Made by a program: the position numbers and the translations under genes. A stretch of DNA of 64,000 nt, from contig NC_035436.2 of assembly GCF_002127325.2 (NCBI RefSeq), forward strand, positions 19,478,205 through 19,542,204, given 5' to 3'. The notes under the pieces were generated by a model. The model was not told the origin of the DNA. It searched no databases and saw nothing but the letters and a program-made list of their open reading frames with translations. Of the stretch, positions 23,597 through 35,422 are shown piece after piece. Within the stretch, counting starts at the first letter, position 1. Each line of letters opens with the position of its first letter. This DNA is from Helianthus annuus. Lineage: Eukaryota > Streptophyta > Magnoliopsida > Asterales > Asteraceae.

Positions 23597-24680
23597 GCTG
23601 CCTACTATGGTTATTGGGCCACAACATGTTTAATTGGGCTACCTGTTTGACTGGACTATGTGTTGCTGAATTCTGTATGACTGTGCAAATGTTAGGGCCA
23701 GCCCGATAACCCAATTTATAACTGTATGTATCCTGTGTGTTTATTTCGTGTATCCTACGTGATTACTTGTACCCCAACTTGACCTATATTGGTAACCATG
23801 CTAGGACGTGGTGACCAACGTGATTGACCGGGTAAATAATCTACCGAGCAACCCAAGGTGAGTTCACAACATAAAGCATGCGTTCCCGGTGGTTTGGGAA
23901 ACGGAACTAAAAACAACACTATCCCCTTATGAGGGATACAACTTACTTTTCTTCCCTTGTTATTGGGAACCTTTAGTTAATTACTGTTTATACGGATTGC
24001 AACAAACAGCACTAAACGAAACTCTATCACTCAAGTCCCTACTACATAATACCGATTAGTCGCCGGGGCCAGGCGAACGGGTTATTAGTTGATAGCGCTA
24101 TTTAGGTTTTACCAGCCTCACACCGTGCCCGTGTATGGGATCGGGCGTGAACTAATGGACTCAGGCATCCGTCAATGATGATAGAACATTGACATCACGC
24201 AACGGTTACCTAGTGTTCGGTATTGGAAAAACAGTTTAGTCGCTTACTTTTGGGGTAGCTCCCCATGGCATGTATAAACGGATAAATTAACTGGTGAAAC
24301 AAGTTTTTGGTAATTAAAACTGGACAACTAGTGAACTCGCTCAACATTATTGTTGACACCTTACTGCATGCTTTGCAGGTAACCAGTGACTCAGGAGCTT
24401 GCTGCTTGGGGATGTGTAGTGCTCGTCTACCCCCGTGTTGGGTGTTAAATAAACATGAACTATGAACCTCGTTTAAAACTGTTTTGCTTATGCTTCCGCT
24501 ATTTACTACTTTTTGGACTTAAAACTTTAAGCTTTGATCATGATATTGCTAATCGTATGGTTAGTAAGTATTACTATGGTTATTAATTCAATTAAACAGT
24601 ATAATTGGTGGCTGGATCCTGGTCAGTCACGCCCTCAAGCGGATGATGCTCCGCAGGTGGAATTTGGGGGTGTGACAGAT

Positions 24681-24693
24681 TGGTATCAGAGCC
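24681..24693 (+). other. Element D primer binding site
   Basis: TGGTATCAGAGCC lies three bases after the LTR and matches initiator-Met tRNA. Confidence 0.92.
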
Positions 24694-24972
24694 ATTGGTT
24701 ATAGTGAACTTGGTTTTAAAAAGGGGAAAAATCTTTTTGAGAAAAACCAGACTATAACCCGTGACTCGTGACGACACTACACTCCAAGTGCAAGACTCGA
24801 CTTATCTGACCTCATAGCTCGGACCCATGTTTACTTGCTTGTTTGTCTTATGCTTTCTGCTCTGCTCTACGTACTAGTTTGCCTAATTAGATAGATACGC
24901 CTTCCCTCTTCTATCTCATTCTCGCTATATTACGACATCACACTCATACTATGTTTTCTGGCTATGAAGACA

Positions 24973-25128
24973 ATGAGTGGACGCGGACGAGGGAACGTCA
25001 ACATGACTCAGGCTCAGTTCACTAACCTAATCAACACGGTGGCTGCAGCTTTCGCAGCTCACCCTGGAGGTAAGCTCGTTGTTTTAGGATGTTTAGATCC
25101 TACCGCCGCATCGTCTTTTCACCTCTAA
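24973..25128 (+). CDS. Element D short upstream gag-like frame, closed by TAA
   Basis: An ATG at 24,973 (another in frame at 24,964) opens a frame starting MSGRGRGNVNMTQAQF and running through an Ala-rich helix-like stretch to HPGG. It then reads into unrelated residues and a TAA at 25,126-25,128. It is in the same frame as the long polyprotein, which stays open from 25,129. This looks like the natural gag N-terminus cut off by one stop. GTAAGC at 25,070 and CAG at 25,159-25,161 resemble splice sites. Removing those 92 bases would shift the frame, so simple splicing does not repair it. It may instead be a short leader frame. Confidence 0.5.
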   Translation: MSGRGRGNVNMTQAQFTNLINTVAAAFAAHPGGKLVVLGCLDPTAASSFHL

Positions 25129-25203
25129 ACCCATTTCGCTTCACTCCTCACAACATGTCAGCATGCGCCTGCGCAACCACGTGTTTGTACTTTCAAGACC
25201 TTC

Positions 25204-28200
25204 ATGGATTGCAAGCCTCTTCCTTTCAATGGCACTGAGGGTGCCATAGGGCTTCTGCACTGGATCGAGAAGGTGGAAGCTATATTTGCTGTCTGCGAAT
25301 GTCCCCCTGCTAATTGGGTGAAGTTTGCTACTGGTACCCTTGAGGGAAGCGCGCTTTCGTGGTGGAAGGCGCAAATTCAAATGCTTGGTTTGGAGACTGC
25401 TAATGCTACTGCATGGGAAGATTTCAAGGAGATGATCAAGGAAGAGTATTGTCACAGGGACGACATCCACAAACTCGAGGACGAGTACTATGGTCTCAAG
25501 ATGGTTGGGTCAGAGATAGAGACTTACACCAAGCTGTCCAACGACTATGCTGCGCTTTGCCCAAACATGTCCCGACCTATGTATCGAAGGATCGAATTGT
25601 ACATCAAAGGCTTGGTCCCAGAAATCCGGAGCCATGTGACCTCGGCCAACCTCAATACCATACAGCCCGTGGTTCGTCTTGCCCACAAACTCACCAACCA
25701 GGCTGTGGAAGAGGGCAAGTTGCCCAAGAGGATCAGTGTTACGGAAGGAACATCCAGTGACGGCAAACGAAAGTGGGATGGAAATCAGGGCAAGGATACT
25801 AACTCTACTCAGGCCCCAGCCCAGCAAAGGAAAACTGAAAACAACAAAGGCCCTCAGCAACAGGGTGGCTATCGGGGAAGCTACCCTAAGTGCAACAAGT
25901 GTAACAGACACCACAATGGGGCATGTAACAAAGGTCAGTGCCAGCGATGCAACAAGATGGGGCATGAAGCCAAGGATTGTAGAAGTCAGTTCCCGGCAAG
26001 GCAGAATCAGCAACAACCCCAACAGCAACAGCAGCAGGGAAACAACCGCGGATGTTTTAAATGTGGGGCAACAGGGCAAATGCGAAAGGATTGCCCTAAA
26101 CTGAATCAGAATCGCAACAACAACCAGGGAGCTGGGAACAATGAACAAAACAACAATGCTGGGAATGGTGCAAGGGGAAGAGCTTTTGTGATTGGAGCTG
26201 GAGAAGCAAGGAACGACCCCAACGTCGTGGCGGGTAAGTTCCTACTTGATGATCGTTATGTTTCTGTGTTATTTGATTCTGGAGCCGATGCTAGTTATGT
26301 ATCCCTACGTATTAGTAAGAAGCTTAAGCACCCACCTGCATTATTAAGTTCTAAGCACATCGTTGAGATAGCCAATGGTAGAAACATCGAGGCCTCGCAT
26401 GTGATCCACGACTGCAAACTAGAATTGTCTGGTCAGACGTTTAGTATCGATCTTTTCCCTGTCAAACTTGGAAGCTTCGACGTCGTCATCGGTATGGATT
26501 GGTTATCCAAACATCGCGCTGAGATCCTCTGTCAAGAGAAAGCGGTTCGTATTCCTCGCCGTTCTGGCAAATCTCTCATCGTTCAAGGTAACAAAGGCGG
26601 AGAAGTCACAAGCATTATCTCGCTTCTAAAAGCCCAGAAGTGTTTACAAAAAGGGCACACCGCTATCTTAGCACTTTTCACCGACACTCACGAAAAGGAA
26701 AAGAGGATTGAAGATTTTCCAGTAGTACGTGACTACCCCGAGGTATTTCCTGAGGAACTACCTGGACTCCCTCCCCACCGTCAGGTCGAATTTCAAATCG
26801 AGCTAACTCCTGAAGCAGCGCCCATAGCTCGAGCACCTTATCGACTAGCCCCTGCAGAACTGAAGGAACTCTCTACGCAATTACAGGAACTATTGGATAA
26901 AGGATTTATCCGTCCTAGTTCATCACCCTGGGGAGCACCAGTACTCTTTGTTAAGAAGAAGGATGGCACATTCCGAATGTGCATCGACTATCGTGAGTTG
27001 AACAAAGTTACCATCAAGAATCGTTACCCTCTCCCACGCATCGACGACCTGTTCGATCAGTTGCAAGGATCGAGCTACTATTCTAAGATTGACCTGCGAT
27101 CAGGCTATCATCAGCTGAGAGTTCGTAATGAAGACATCTCCAAGACTGCGTTCAGGACTCGTTACGGTCATTACGAGTTCCTCGTCATGCCTTTCGGAAT
27201 GACTAACGCGCCTGCGGTTTTTATGGACCTCATGAACCGGGTGTGCAAGCCTTACCTCGACAAATTCGTGATTGTGTTTATCGACGATATCCTGATCTAC
27301 TCGAAAAGTCAAGAAGAGCATGAACAGCACCTGCGCCTTATTCTTGAACTCCTTCGCAATGAGCAACTATACGCCAAGTTCTCGAAATGCGACTTCTGGC
27401 TTCGAGAAGTCCATTTCCTTGGGCACGTGGTCAATAAGGATGGAATTCACGTCGACCCAGCTAAGATCGATTCTATAAAGAACTGGCCTACCCCTAAGAC
27501 CCCGACCGAAGTTCGCCAATTCTTGGGATTGGCAGGATACTATCGCAGATTCATCCAGGGATTCTCGAAGATTGCTCAACCCCTCACGACTCTCACTCAG
27601 AAAGGTATTGCTTACAAGTGGAATGAAGCTCAGGAATCGGCCTTTCAAAGGCTAAAGGATAACCTCTGTAGTGCTCCTATTCTCTCGTTGCCTAAAGGCA
27701 CTGACGACTTTATGGTTTACTGCGATGCGTCTATCCATGGGCTCGGTTGCGTGTTGATGCAACGCGAGAAAGTTATTGCCTACGCTTCTCGACAACTTAA
27801 GACGCATGAAAGAAACTACACTACGCACGACTTGGAACTGGGAGCAGTGATTTTTGCTCTTAAGATATGGAGACATTACCTGTACGGTACCAAGTGCACT
27901 ATTTACACCGATCACAGGAGTCTCGAACATATCTTTAGGCAAAAGGAATTGAATATGCGACAGCGTCGATGGGTCGAACTCTTGAATGATTACGAATGCG
28001 CCATCAAGTACCATCCGGGCAAAGCCAATGTCGTGGCAGACGCCCTTAGCCGAAAGGACACTACACCAAAGCGCGTGCGAGCATTGCAACTTACTATCCA
28101 GTCTAGCCTCCCTACTCAGATTCGAAATGCTCAAGTTGAAGCATTGAAACCGGAAAACATCAGGGCTGAGTCCCTGCGAGGATCGATACAGCGACTAGAA

Positions 28201-29538
28201 CAGAAAGAAGATGGCGCTTACTATGTAACAGGGCGCATTTGGGTTCCACTCTATGGAGATTTACTTGAACTCGTGATGGACGAAGCCCATAAGTCCCGTT
28301 ACTCAGTACATCCTGGCTCGGATAAGATGTACCATGATTTAAGGACTACATATTGGTGGCCTGGTATGAAAGCTCACATAGCAACATATGTCAGCAAATG
28401 TTTGACTTGCGCAAGAGTCAAGACAGAATACCAGAAACCAGCAGGCCTACTCCAACAACCAGAAATCCCGAAATGGAAATGGGAGCAAATTTCCATGGAT
28501 TTTGTTACAGGGCTACCAAGGTCTCAACGCGGAAATGACACTATTTGGGTAATAGTAGATCGATTGACCAAGTCCGCACACTTTTTGGCTATTAAGGAGA
28601 CAGACAAGTTTTCTACCTTGGCGGAGGTTTACTTAAAGGAAGTAGTTTCGAGGCACGGGGTGCCAACCTCCATTATTTCCGACCGAGACGCTCGTTTTAC
28701 TTCGGATTTGTGGCAAGCTATGCACAAATCCTTTGGCTCACGTTTGGACATGAGCACCGCTTATCACCCGCAAACGGATGGGCAGTCTGAACGCACCATC
28801 CAAACCCTGGAAGACATGCTTAGGGCATGTGTGATCGATTTTGGCAAGAATTGGGAGAAGCATCTACCGCTAGTGGAATTCTCCTACAATAACAGCTACC
28901 ACACTAGCATTCAGGCAGCACCTTTTGAGGCATTGTACGGTCGTAAATGCCGATCACCTCTCTGCTGGGCGGAAGTTGGCGATAGCCAAATCACAGGCCC
29001 AGAACTGGTGGTAGACACAACGGAAAAGATTGCCCGGATCAGACAACGCATGGCGGCAGCTCGTGACCGCCAGAAAAGTTACGCTGATAAGCGTAGGAAA
29101 CCACTGGAATTCCAGGTCGGTGACCGGGTTCTACTTAAAGTCTCACCCTGGAAGGGTGTGGTTCGCTTTGGTAAAAGGGGCAAGCTCAATCTGCGATATA
29201 TCGGACCGTTCGAAATTACCGAGAGAATCGGTAAGGTTGCGTATAGATTGAATCTGCCTGAAGAACTGAGTGCGGTACACAACGTGTTTCACGTATCTAA
29301 TTTGAAGAAGTGTCTGTCAGATGAAACGCTCGTAATTCCTTTCAAGGAACTAACTATTGATGAAAATCTACACTTTACTGAGGAACCGATTGAGATCACG
29401 GATCGAGAGATCAAAACCCTCAAACGTAGCCAAATACCCCTCGTACGAGTCCGTTGGAACTCGCGACGTGGCCCAGAGTTCACCTGGGAGCGGGAAGACC
29501 AGATGAAGTGCAAGTATCCCCAGTTGTTCCCAAACTAA
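25204..29538 (+). CDS. Element D gag-pol polyprotein with chromodomain
   Basis: This single 1,444-codon frame makes the coat and enzymes for reverse transcription and integration. Gag fills about residues 1-300 with three knuckle-like sites: [26 protein letters not shown] (from 246, intact) and [14 protein letters not shown] (from 284, His replaced by Gln292). The protease has DSGAD at 358. RT has FIDD at 692-695. RNase H has YCDAS at about 841. The integrase zinc site is H1029, H1036, C1066, C1069. The DD35E triad is D1099, D1160, E1196. GPF and VHNVFHVS words follow, then a chromodomain at about 1,393-1,444, expected to guide insertion to heterochromatin. ATG 25,204 is the first Met of the frame, but similarity probably begins upstream (24,973). 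No frameshift separates gag and pol. Apart from Gln292 and the upstream stop, all key residues are present. Confidence 0.93.
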   Translation: MDCKPLPFNGTEGAIGLLHWIEKVEAIFAVCECPPANWVKFATGTLEGSALSWWKAQIQMLGLETANATAWEDFKEMIKEEYCHRDDIHKLEDEYYGLKMVGSEIETYTKLSNDYAALCPNMSRPMYRRIELYIKGLVPEIRSHVTSANLNTIQPVVRLAHKLTNQAVEEGKLPKRISVTEGTSSDGKRKWDGNQGKDTNSTQAPAQQRKTENNKGPQQQGGYRGSYPKCNKCNRHHNGACNKGQCQRCNKMGHEAKDCRSQFPARQNQQQPQQQQQQGNNRGCFKCGATGQMRKDCPKLNQNRNNNQGAGNNEQNNNAGNGARGRAFVIGAGEARNDPNVVAGKFLLDDRYVSVLFDSGADASYVSLRISKKLKHPPALLSSKHIVEIANGRNIEASHVIHDCKLELSGQTFSIDLFPVKLGSFDVVIGMDWLSKHRAEILCQEKAVRIPRRSGKSLIVQGNKGGEVTSIISLLKAQKCLQKGHTAILALFTDTHEKEKRIEDFPVVRDYPEVFPEELPGLPPHRQVEFQIELTPEAAPIARAPYRLAPAELKELSTQLQELLDKGFIRPSSSPWGAPVLFVKKKDGTFRMCIDYRELNKVTIKNRYPLPRIDDLFDQLQGSSYYSKIDLRSGYHQLRVRNEDISKTAFRTRYGHYEFLVMPFGMTNAPAVFMDLMNRVCKPYLDKFVIVFIDDILIYSKSQEEHEQHLRLILELLRNEQLYAKFSKCDFWLREVHFLGHVVNKDGIHVDPAKIDSIKNWPTPKTPTEVRQFLGLAGYYRRFIQGFSKIAQPLTTLTQKGIAYKWNEAQESAFQRLKDNLCSAPILSLPKGTDDFMVYCDASIHGLGCVLMQREKVIAYASRQLKTHERNYTTHDLELGAVIFALKIWRHYLYGTKCTIYTDHRSLEHIFRQKELNMRQRRWVELLNDYECAIKYHPGKANVVADALSRKDTTPKRVRALQLTIQSSLPTQIRNAQVEALKPENIRAESLRGSIQRLEQKEDGAYYVTGRIWVPLYGDLLELVMDEAHKSRYSVHPGSDKMYHDLRTTYWWPGMKAHIATYVSKCLTCARVKTEYQKPAGLLQQPEIPKWKWEQISMDFVTGLPRSQRGNDTIWVIVDRLTKSAHFLAIKETDKFSTLAEVYLKEVVSRHGVPTSIISDRDARFTSDLWQAMHKSFGSRLDMSTAYHPQTDGQSERTIQTLEDMLRACVIDFGKNWEKHLPLVEFSYNNSYHTSIQAAPFEALYGRKCRSPLCWAEVGDSQITGPELVVDTTEKIARIRQRMAAARDRQKSYADKRRKPLEFQVGDRVLLKVSPWKGVVRFGKRGKLNLRYIGPFEITERIGKVAYRLNLPEELSAVHNVFHVSNLKKCLSDETLVIPFKELTIDENLHFTEEPIEITDREIKTLKRSQIPLVRVRWNSRRGPEFTWEREDQMKCKYPQLFPN

Positions 29539-29562
29539 AACCCCAGCACTGAAGCTACAACC

Positions 29563-29691
29563 GAATTTCGGGACGAAATTCCAAACTAACGAGGGGATGA
29601 TGTGACACCCCGTTGAAACGTTCTCATTTACACTAGCTTGTCAGTGGCTGCCTTAACTTTCGGGACGAAAGTTCTTAAAACTCGGGGATAA
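29563..29691 (+). promoter_or_regulatory. Element D doubled hairpin-polypurine module
   Basis: The hairpin GAATTTCG-GGA-CGAAATTC (29,563-29,581) is followed by GAGGGGATGATGTGACACCCC, which looks like an older polypurine tract plus LTR start. A second hairpin AACTTTCG-GGA-CGAAAGTT (29,655-29,673) is followed by the working tract CTCGGGGATAA before the LTR at 29,692. The tract primes plus-strand DNA synthesis. A and E also have two such modules. Confidence 0.75.
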
Positions 29692-32065
29692 TGTGACACT
29701 CTAGGTTTTCCCGAGCTATTATCTTGTAATACCATTGTGTGTATATACGTTATTAAATGAAAACTAAGGATTATCTGTTTTATTATGTGTTGTATGTATG
29801 TATGATATATATATATATACTTATGTATAAAGTGAGCCGAGACCAGCGAACCCGACTCGAGACCACCCGGTCTCGAGTAAACCGTAGACACTTGGGCCGG
29901 TTGGGCCATACAACCGAGAAGCCCAATTCGGAAACCCCTAACCCACTCGAGACGGGTATAAAACTCTTGGACTTGGCCACTATTTCCATTTTTTTGACAA
30001 CAACCTTTGTGCATCAAACCTCTCCTCTCATTCTCTCTCACTAAAACCCTAAACCCTAACAAAATCATCCTCCTCTCCTCCTCTCTTGGACTCAACCGGA
30101 AACATCAAGGCTCTCGGATCAAGCTCGGAATCGTCCATCGGAAGTTTATTCTTTGATCCTTCATACCCTCAACATCAACCGGTTAGTATATTTAGGTGTT
30201 TGCTATGATTCTTGAGTATTGATGATAAGTGTTTGCCATGTTTTTAGCTAGAAATGTCACTAATGATGATGATGAACATGTTTTAGCTAGTTAGAAGTCG
30301 AACCATGTGTTGTTGCTATTGATAATGTTTTGACCGTATGATATGCATGATTATTGAATAGATTAGGATGAGTTCAATGAATGTGCACATATATGTTCTT
30401 GAAGGAGAGGAATGAGATATTACATGTTATCACTTATTGTTATGCTTTTAAGATCATTTTGGTAATGACTTGATTTAATACGATATGAACATACAATGAA
30501 CTATTTGAATATGGCATGAATACTTGAATATGTGAAGAACATGTTGAATATGATATGAATATTTCAAATTACCATGTTTGATCCGTTTTGTTTGGAAATC
30601 AGACAAGAAAACATGTTTGTGCATTGTGGTTGGATAGTACACAATGTCATGAAAATGCATTTCTATTGGATAGTACATGTTGACAGGTTCTAGAAGGATT
30701 TCTGTGCACGTAACTGTGGTTGCGAGTCGAGACCCTTGGTTGCGACTCGAGACCATCCCATGACAACTCGAGACGGACTTCAGGGACTCGAGACCGGCAA
30801 GGTCTCGACTATGAGACTTCATGATCTCGACTCGAGACTGGACTCGAGACCTCTGAGGTTGCGACTCCTGACCAGCACCCCTCGAGACCAAAACGTGATC
30901 ACTCGAGATCTCTTGGTTGCGACTCGAGACCGCGTGTTCTCGAGTCGAGACCGCCTTGTCTCGACTGGGCTGCCTACTATGGTTATTGGGCCACAGCATG
31001 TTTAATTGGGCTACCTGTTTGACTGGACTATGTGTTGCTGAATTCTGTATGACTGTGCAAATGTTAGGGCCGGCCCGATAACCCAATTTATAACTGTATG
31101 TATCCTGTGTGTTTATTTCGTGTATCCTACGTGATTACTTGTACCCCAACTTGACCTATATTGGTAACCATGCTAGGACGTGGTGACCAACGTGATTGAC
31201 CGGGTAAATAATCTACCGAGCAACCCAAGGTGAGTTCACAACATAAAGCATGCGTTCCCGGTGGTTTGGGAAACGGAACTAAAAACAACACTATCCCTTT
31301 ATGAGGGATACAACTTACTTTTCTTCCCTTGTTATTGGGAACCTTTAGTTAATTACTGTTTATACGGATTGCAACAAACAGCACTAAACGAAACTCTATC
31401 ACTCAAGTCCCTACTACATAATACCGATTAGTCGCCGGGGCCAGGCGAACGGGTTATTAGTTGATAGCGCTATTTAGGTTTTACCAGCCTCACACCGTGC
31501 CCGTGTATGGGATCGGGCGTGAACTAATGGACTCAGGCATCCGTCAATGATGATAGAACATTGACATCGGGGCATTCTGCGGAAACGCAACGGTTACCTA
31601 GTGTTCGGTATTGGAAAAACAGTTTAGTCGCTTACTTTTGGGGTAGCTCCCCATGGCATGTATAAACGGATAAATTAACTGGTGAAACAAGTTTTTGGTA
31701 ATTAAAACTGGACAACTAGTGAACTCGCTCAACATTATTGTTGACACCTTACTGCATGCTTTGCAGGTAACCAGTGACTCAGGAGCTTGCTGCTTGGGGA
31801 TGTGTAGTGCTCGTCTACCCCTGTGTTGGGTGTTAAATAAACATGAACTATGAACCTCGTTTAAAACTGTTTTGCTTATGCTTCCGCTACTTACTACTTT
31901 TTGGACTTAAAACTTTAAGCTTTGATCATGATATTGCTAATCGTATGGTTAGTAAGTATTACTATGGTTATTAATTCAATTAAACAGTATAATTGGTGGC
32001 TGGATCCTGGTCAGTCACGCCCTCAAGCGGATGATGCTCCGCAGGTGGAATTTGGGGGTGTGACA
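29692..32065 (+). repeat. Element D 3' LTR
   Basis: This 2,374-bp copy is nearly identical to the 5' LTR. The main difference is GGGGCATTCTGCGGAAA-type extra sequence near 31,568. TATAAA is at 29,957-29,962, the CTCGAG array at 30,722-30,966, the donor-like GTGAGT at 31,230 and the acceptor-like TTTGCAG ends at 31,766. Confidence 0.93.
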
Positions 32066-32100
32066 ACAGGGACGAAAATGGCAGTTAACTCTTTATTTAT

Positions 32101-33040
32101 TATTCTACTTTATGATAACATAAAAGGAAAAGGTATTTAATAAATCAAAATATCACCTATCTTTAATCAAACATTTGATTAGAATCATCTGAATACAATT
32201 ATGTATTAAGACAAAAATACACTAACTTTATTGTCTTTTCGTGTATTCTTACAAATCACCCATCTCAGTACATTGATTTTCTCATATCATAATTCAATAT
32301 TTGACAAATTATTTTCATGTTTTCATTTCATTTTGAACCTGTCAATCTTAAGTCTTCCTTAGGTACCAATCAAGGTAAGTTTTCTTCTGACAAAGAATTT
32401 TATTAATTCTAAAAAAAAATTCTTCACATTCATTTTAAATATCTATTGATCATATATCTTTTGGCTTGAACATAATCACCTTAAAAACTATATCATTTCA
32501 TCGGAATGTCTCATCTTTTGAAATATCTAGATTCGCTTCCTTGAAACTCTCAGTTAATTTCGAAAACGGTAAATTTATTATTAAGTTCTTTCAATCATAA
32601 CAATACCTTGCAGTATCCATATACATTTGTAGCCTGTGCTAATAATAAACCCTATTCATACGTCATTCGTTTGATTTGTCATATTCTTGGTACAATTATG
32701 TACTCAGATTACGATACACTAAATTCTATTGTCCAGTACCATTTAAGTAAACGATATTGATTTTCGGATAATCATTAACAAATCATTTTCCATACTTCCA
32801 TTCACAAATAGATATTTATCAATTCGGAATCTCCCTCAATTGATCAAAGTAAGTTCATTTCGGATATTGAATCCAATTGTTTCTATAAATCATTTTTATT
32901 TTCAAAATTCATACACCTCAAATATCTTTTGATTCCATCCCACGGTACATTGTTTCTATTAATTAAAAAGAAGTAACATAACCCCAAGAAAATATCATAG
33001 TCCAAATCTCGAGGACGAGATTTTATTAAGGTGGGGAGGA
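32101..33040 (+). other. Element C internal tail with hairpin and polypurine tract
   Basis: The AT-rich, non-coding end of C's first internal copy follows the Mutator-like element. At 33,004-33,023 AAATCTCG-AGGA-CGAGATTT is a perfect 8-bp stem with a four-base loop. The polypurine tract AAGGTGGGGAGGA follows, then LTR 2. This end organisation matches element B's 3' end. Confidence 0.8.
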
Positions 33041-35422
33041 TGTAACGACTCTCACTAAAATTAATACTTATTATGTTAATTGTATAAAAAGGAAACCCAA
33101 ATTGTGACACCCAAGTAATTTTGCATAAACCCTAAAATTTTCAGAACATTCAAAATCAGGATCAGGGCCCCTAATACTCAAAGGGGGTTAAACCCTAATT
33201 GATATTTATCTTCGAAATACGTTGTCAAAATAGAAATTCGTTCGTACATCGACTCACCCAGGCTATGCTAGTGACGAGGCTACCCTAGGCCATAGGGGCA
33301 TGCCCCGCGATACGCGGCAGGGGGAGAGGATCCCCCGGCGACTCGCGGGCGGCTCAAATTTTGGGTATAAATGCAGGGGCTTGGGGCCTGAACTAGTTGC
33401 TCAGTTCGACAGTCTAAAACGTCGTCCTACTCTTTGTATCTCCGTTTTTTTCTATCAACGCCCTAAAACCCCGAAACTCTGCTCGTTATTAGGGTAAGAA
33501 CTCTAATCGCTGCTACGATTTAATCTCCAATCGACTGAAACTATCCGACAAGATGTTTAAGTACTATCCTTTGTCATTAGTCGTGATTCCGACAGGATGT
33601 TTAAGTACCACCCGAACTCGGGGAATACTCTGTCATTCGTTGTGAATCCGACGGATGTTTAAGTGATTGTACTTTGTCATTCATTGTGAGGGTTTTATCT
33701 CGTGATTATCGTTAAAGTTGAATTGAGTTAATACACTAATACGAGTTCCATTGTATCTAGAAATTAGAACTCATAAGCAAGGAGCTGCTAGAGTACTTAA
33801 TAGTTAAATAAACTTAGCAGCTAAGTTAGCTGAGTAGATTAATTAATTTGTTAATTAAGTTAAGAATGATTAATTAATTAGTTAATCAATATTAATTAAG
33901 CTAACAAGATTAATTAAGCTAAGTAAGATTTATTAAAAATAGATATATATGGGGACGTATGAGAACGTTTAATATTAATAATTAAATATATTATTTTTTT
34001 GACCTTACTGCGTTTTTAATGAAACTTAGGTTAAAACATAGATAAAAATATGCTCGTTCTAAAGACATATTCGTCGTTTTATAAAACATCATATTTTAAA
34101 AGTTATACGAGAAAAACGAGTGAAGCAGCTGAATTAATATATATAAGCAAGCTAGCTAGCATGTCAAGCAGGTAGGTAGACATGTCAATTGTATCCCACA
34201 TCGACCAGAAGAATTGTTGAGGTGCTTGCTTGCTTGCTATAAATAGGAACCTAGGATTTCATTTTTCATTGCTCATTTCTTTTCTTCTTCTCTCTATACG
34301 TTGGTGTTCTAACCAATAATCACCAAAGCGATGTCCTGTCCGATCGATTCAGGAACCATCTAACGAATGTCGAAGTGTTGTGCTTTGTGAATTTCGTTAA
34401 ACGGAATCCAAAGTACTATACTTTGTGAGTTCATTAAATGGATACCAAAGTACTGTCTGAACAAGACTATACTTTGTGAAATTCGTTAAGGTTCGAATCT
34501 CGTGACTACCGTTAAGGTTTGATTTGGGTTTTACAAAAATACGTATTCCATTCTGTTAAACTATGTGTTTACCTACCAAGAATACTCCCAACTACACACT
34601 TACAATCAAACAAACTATTAAATCATCAGAAGATCCAGAATAATAAAGTGCATGCTTAATTATCGGAAGAAGTAGAATCAAGAAGTTTGTTAACTCAATC
34701 CTGCATGCTTATAAAGTGAGTCATTCTCTTTTTATCAACTGTTTTACAATACTCCAAAATATTTTTCAAAGTTATAATTACAGGGATTAAGTCTTTGTAA
34801 TCACCAAATTACAGCCGGTATGTGGGGTATTGTGCACATTACTACTGTTTGTATCATTTTAGGTGAGCGAGCCTAAATCATGATATACACTATTAGGTAG
34901 TCGGACCTAAATAGTGATTTACGTCACTTGTGGGTGAACGGACCCAACAGTGATATGACCACAGTCACAAATCCGGTCGAGTGACAAGTACTGTGGGTAG
35001 TTGGTTGATATGGAAACATTGTAATCGCTCTTAATACTGTAAATTATAACAAACGAGTCGTTTTAGTAAACTGAATGATTCACTTAGTATTTCCCCGCTG
35101 ACAAAACCTTTTTAAAACGCGTTTCAGGTAATTACAGTAGATGAGAGTAAGAATTGGATCCGGCACTGAAAGACTTCAAGAAGTGGCTTATTGTATTAAT
35201 CAAATCAAATTAAGAAATATTGTTTTTATTAAAAGCTACCTTTGTAAAAATGGAATTTATTCCATCTATTTAAATAAAATCCGGTGTTTCTAAACTCTGA
35301 TATTTTTCCTAACTCACGGTCCTGATGAAATTTCCGCTGCAATGTTTTCAAAAATAACCACCGGTACCGCTTGGCTGCTCGCGACTCCCGATTCCGTCCA
35401 GGGTGGGTCAGGGGTCGTGACA
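33041..35422 (+). repeat. Element C LTR 2
   Basis: It has the same length (2,382 bp) and order as LTR 1 with few substitutions. TATAAATAG is at 34,238-34,246. Unlike a normal 3' LTR, it is followed by a primer site and a second internal region. Confidence 0.92.

Larger units (their letters stand above)
22320..24677 (+). repeat. Element D 5' LTR
   Basis: It starts TGTGACACTCTAGG and ends GGGGGTGTGACA. TATAAA lies at 22,585-22,590. About 13 copies of a GACTCGAGACC-like motif are packed in 23,350-23,596, with more near 22,465-22,580. The block AACCATGCTAGGACGTG (about 23,795) precedes CCGAGCAACCCAAGG and a donor-like GTGAGT at 23,858. TTTGCAG ends at 24,378, giving a 521-nt putative leader intron. 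Confidence 0.93.
22320..32065 (+). mobile_element. Young near-intact chromovirus-type LTR retrotransposon D
   Basis: The element has two LTRs (2,358 and 2,374 bp) with perfect ACAGG duplications, a primer site, one long gag-pol frame and a polypurine tract. LTR differences are few: scattered substitutions and one indel of about 16 bp (near 31,568). The C-terminal chromodomain and LTR size fit the Tekay/Del type of chromovirus. It is the innermost and probably the youngest element of the nest. An in-frame stop upstream of gag and a changed zinc-knuckle residue cast some doubt on activity. Confidence 0.93.
20993..32091. mobile_element. Mutator-like non-autonomous transposon, split by element D
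   Basis: The inverted termini GAGTTAACTGCCATTTTCGT start at 20,993 and end at 32,091. The arms extend about 350 bp (to about 21,343, and from about 21,989) through CCATTTCAGTCC, AAGGACCATTTAAGT, a GA/CT microsatellite and GGTGGTTCCGG words. Perfect 9-bp duplications flank it. Net length without D is about 1.35 kb. There is no transposase. The unique middle (about 21,344-21,985) ends one CCGG-rich open stretch in a GGTATGTT donor-like site and could be captured host sequence (Pack-MULE), which I cannot confirm. Proline- or arginine-rich frames in the arms reflect simple repeats. Confidence 0.85.

Noticed and set aside
23103..23714. 203-codon frames repeated in both D LTRs (also 30475-31086)
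   Set aside because: The Ser-, Arg- and Asp-rich content is generated by the CTCGAGACC motif array. No other support for a protein.
25070..25161. 92-nt GT-AG intron restoring D's gag
   Set aside because: Removal shifts the reading frame by two bases, so it does not join the two gag parts. It is kept only as an open question.
25510..26148. 212-codon minus-strand frame opposite D gag
   Set aside because: It is antisense to a well-supported gag region and its Leu/Val-rich composition is the complement of gag codons.
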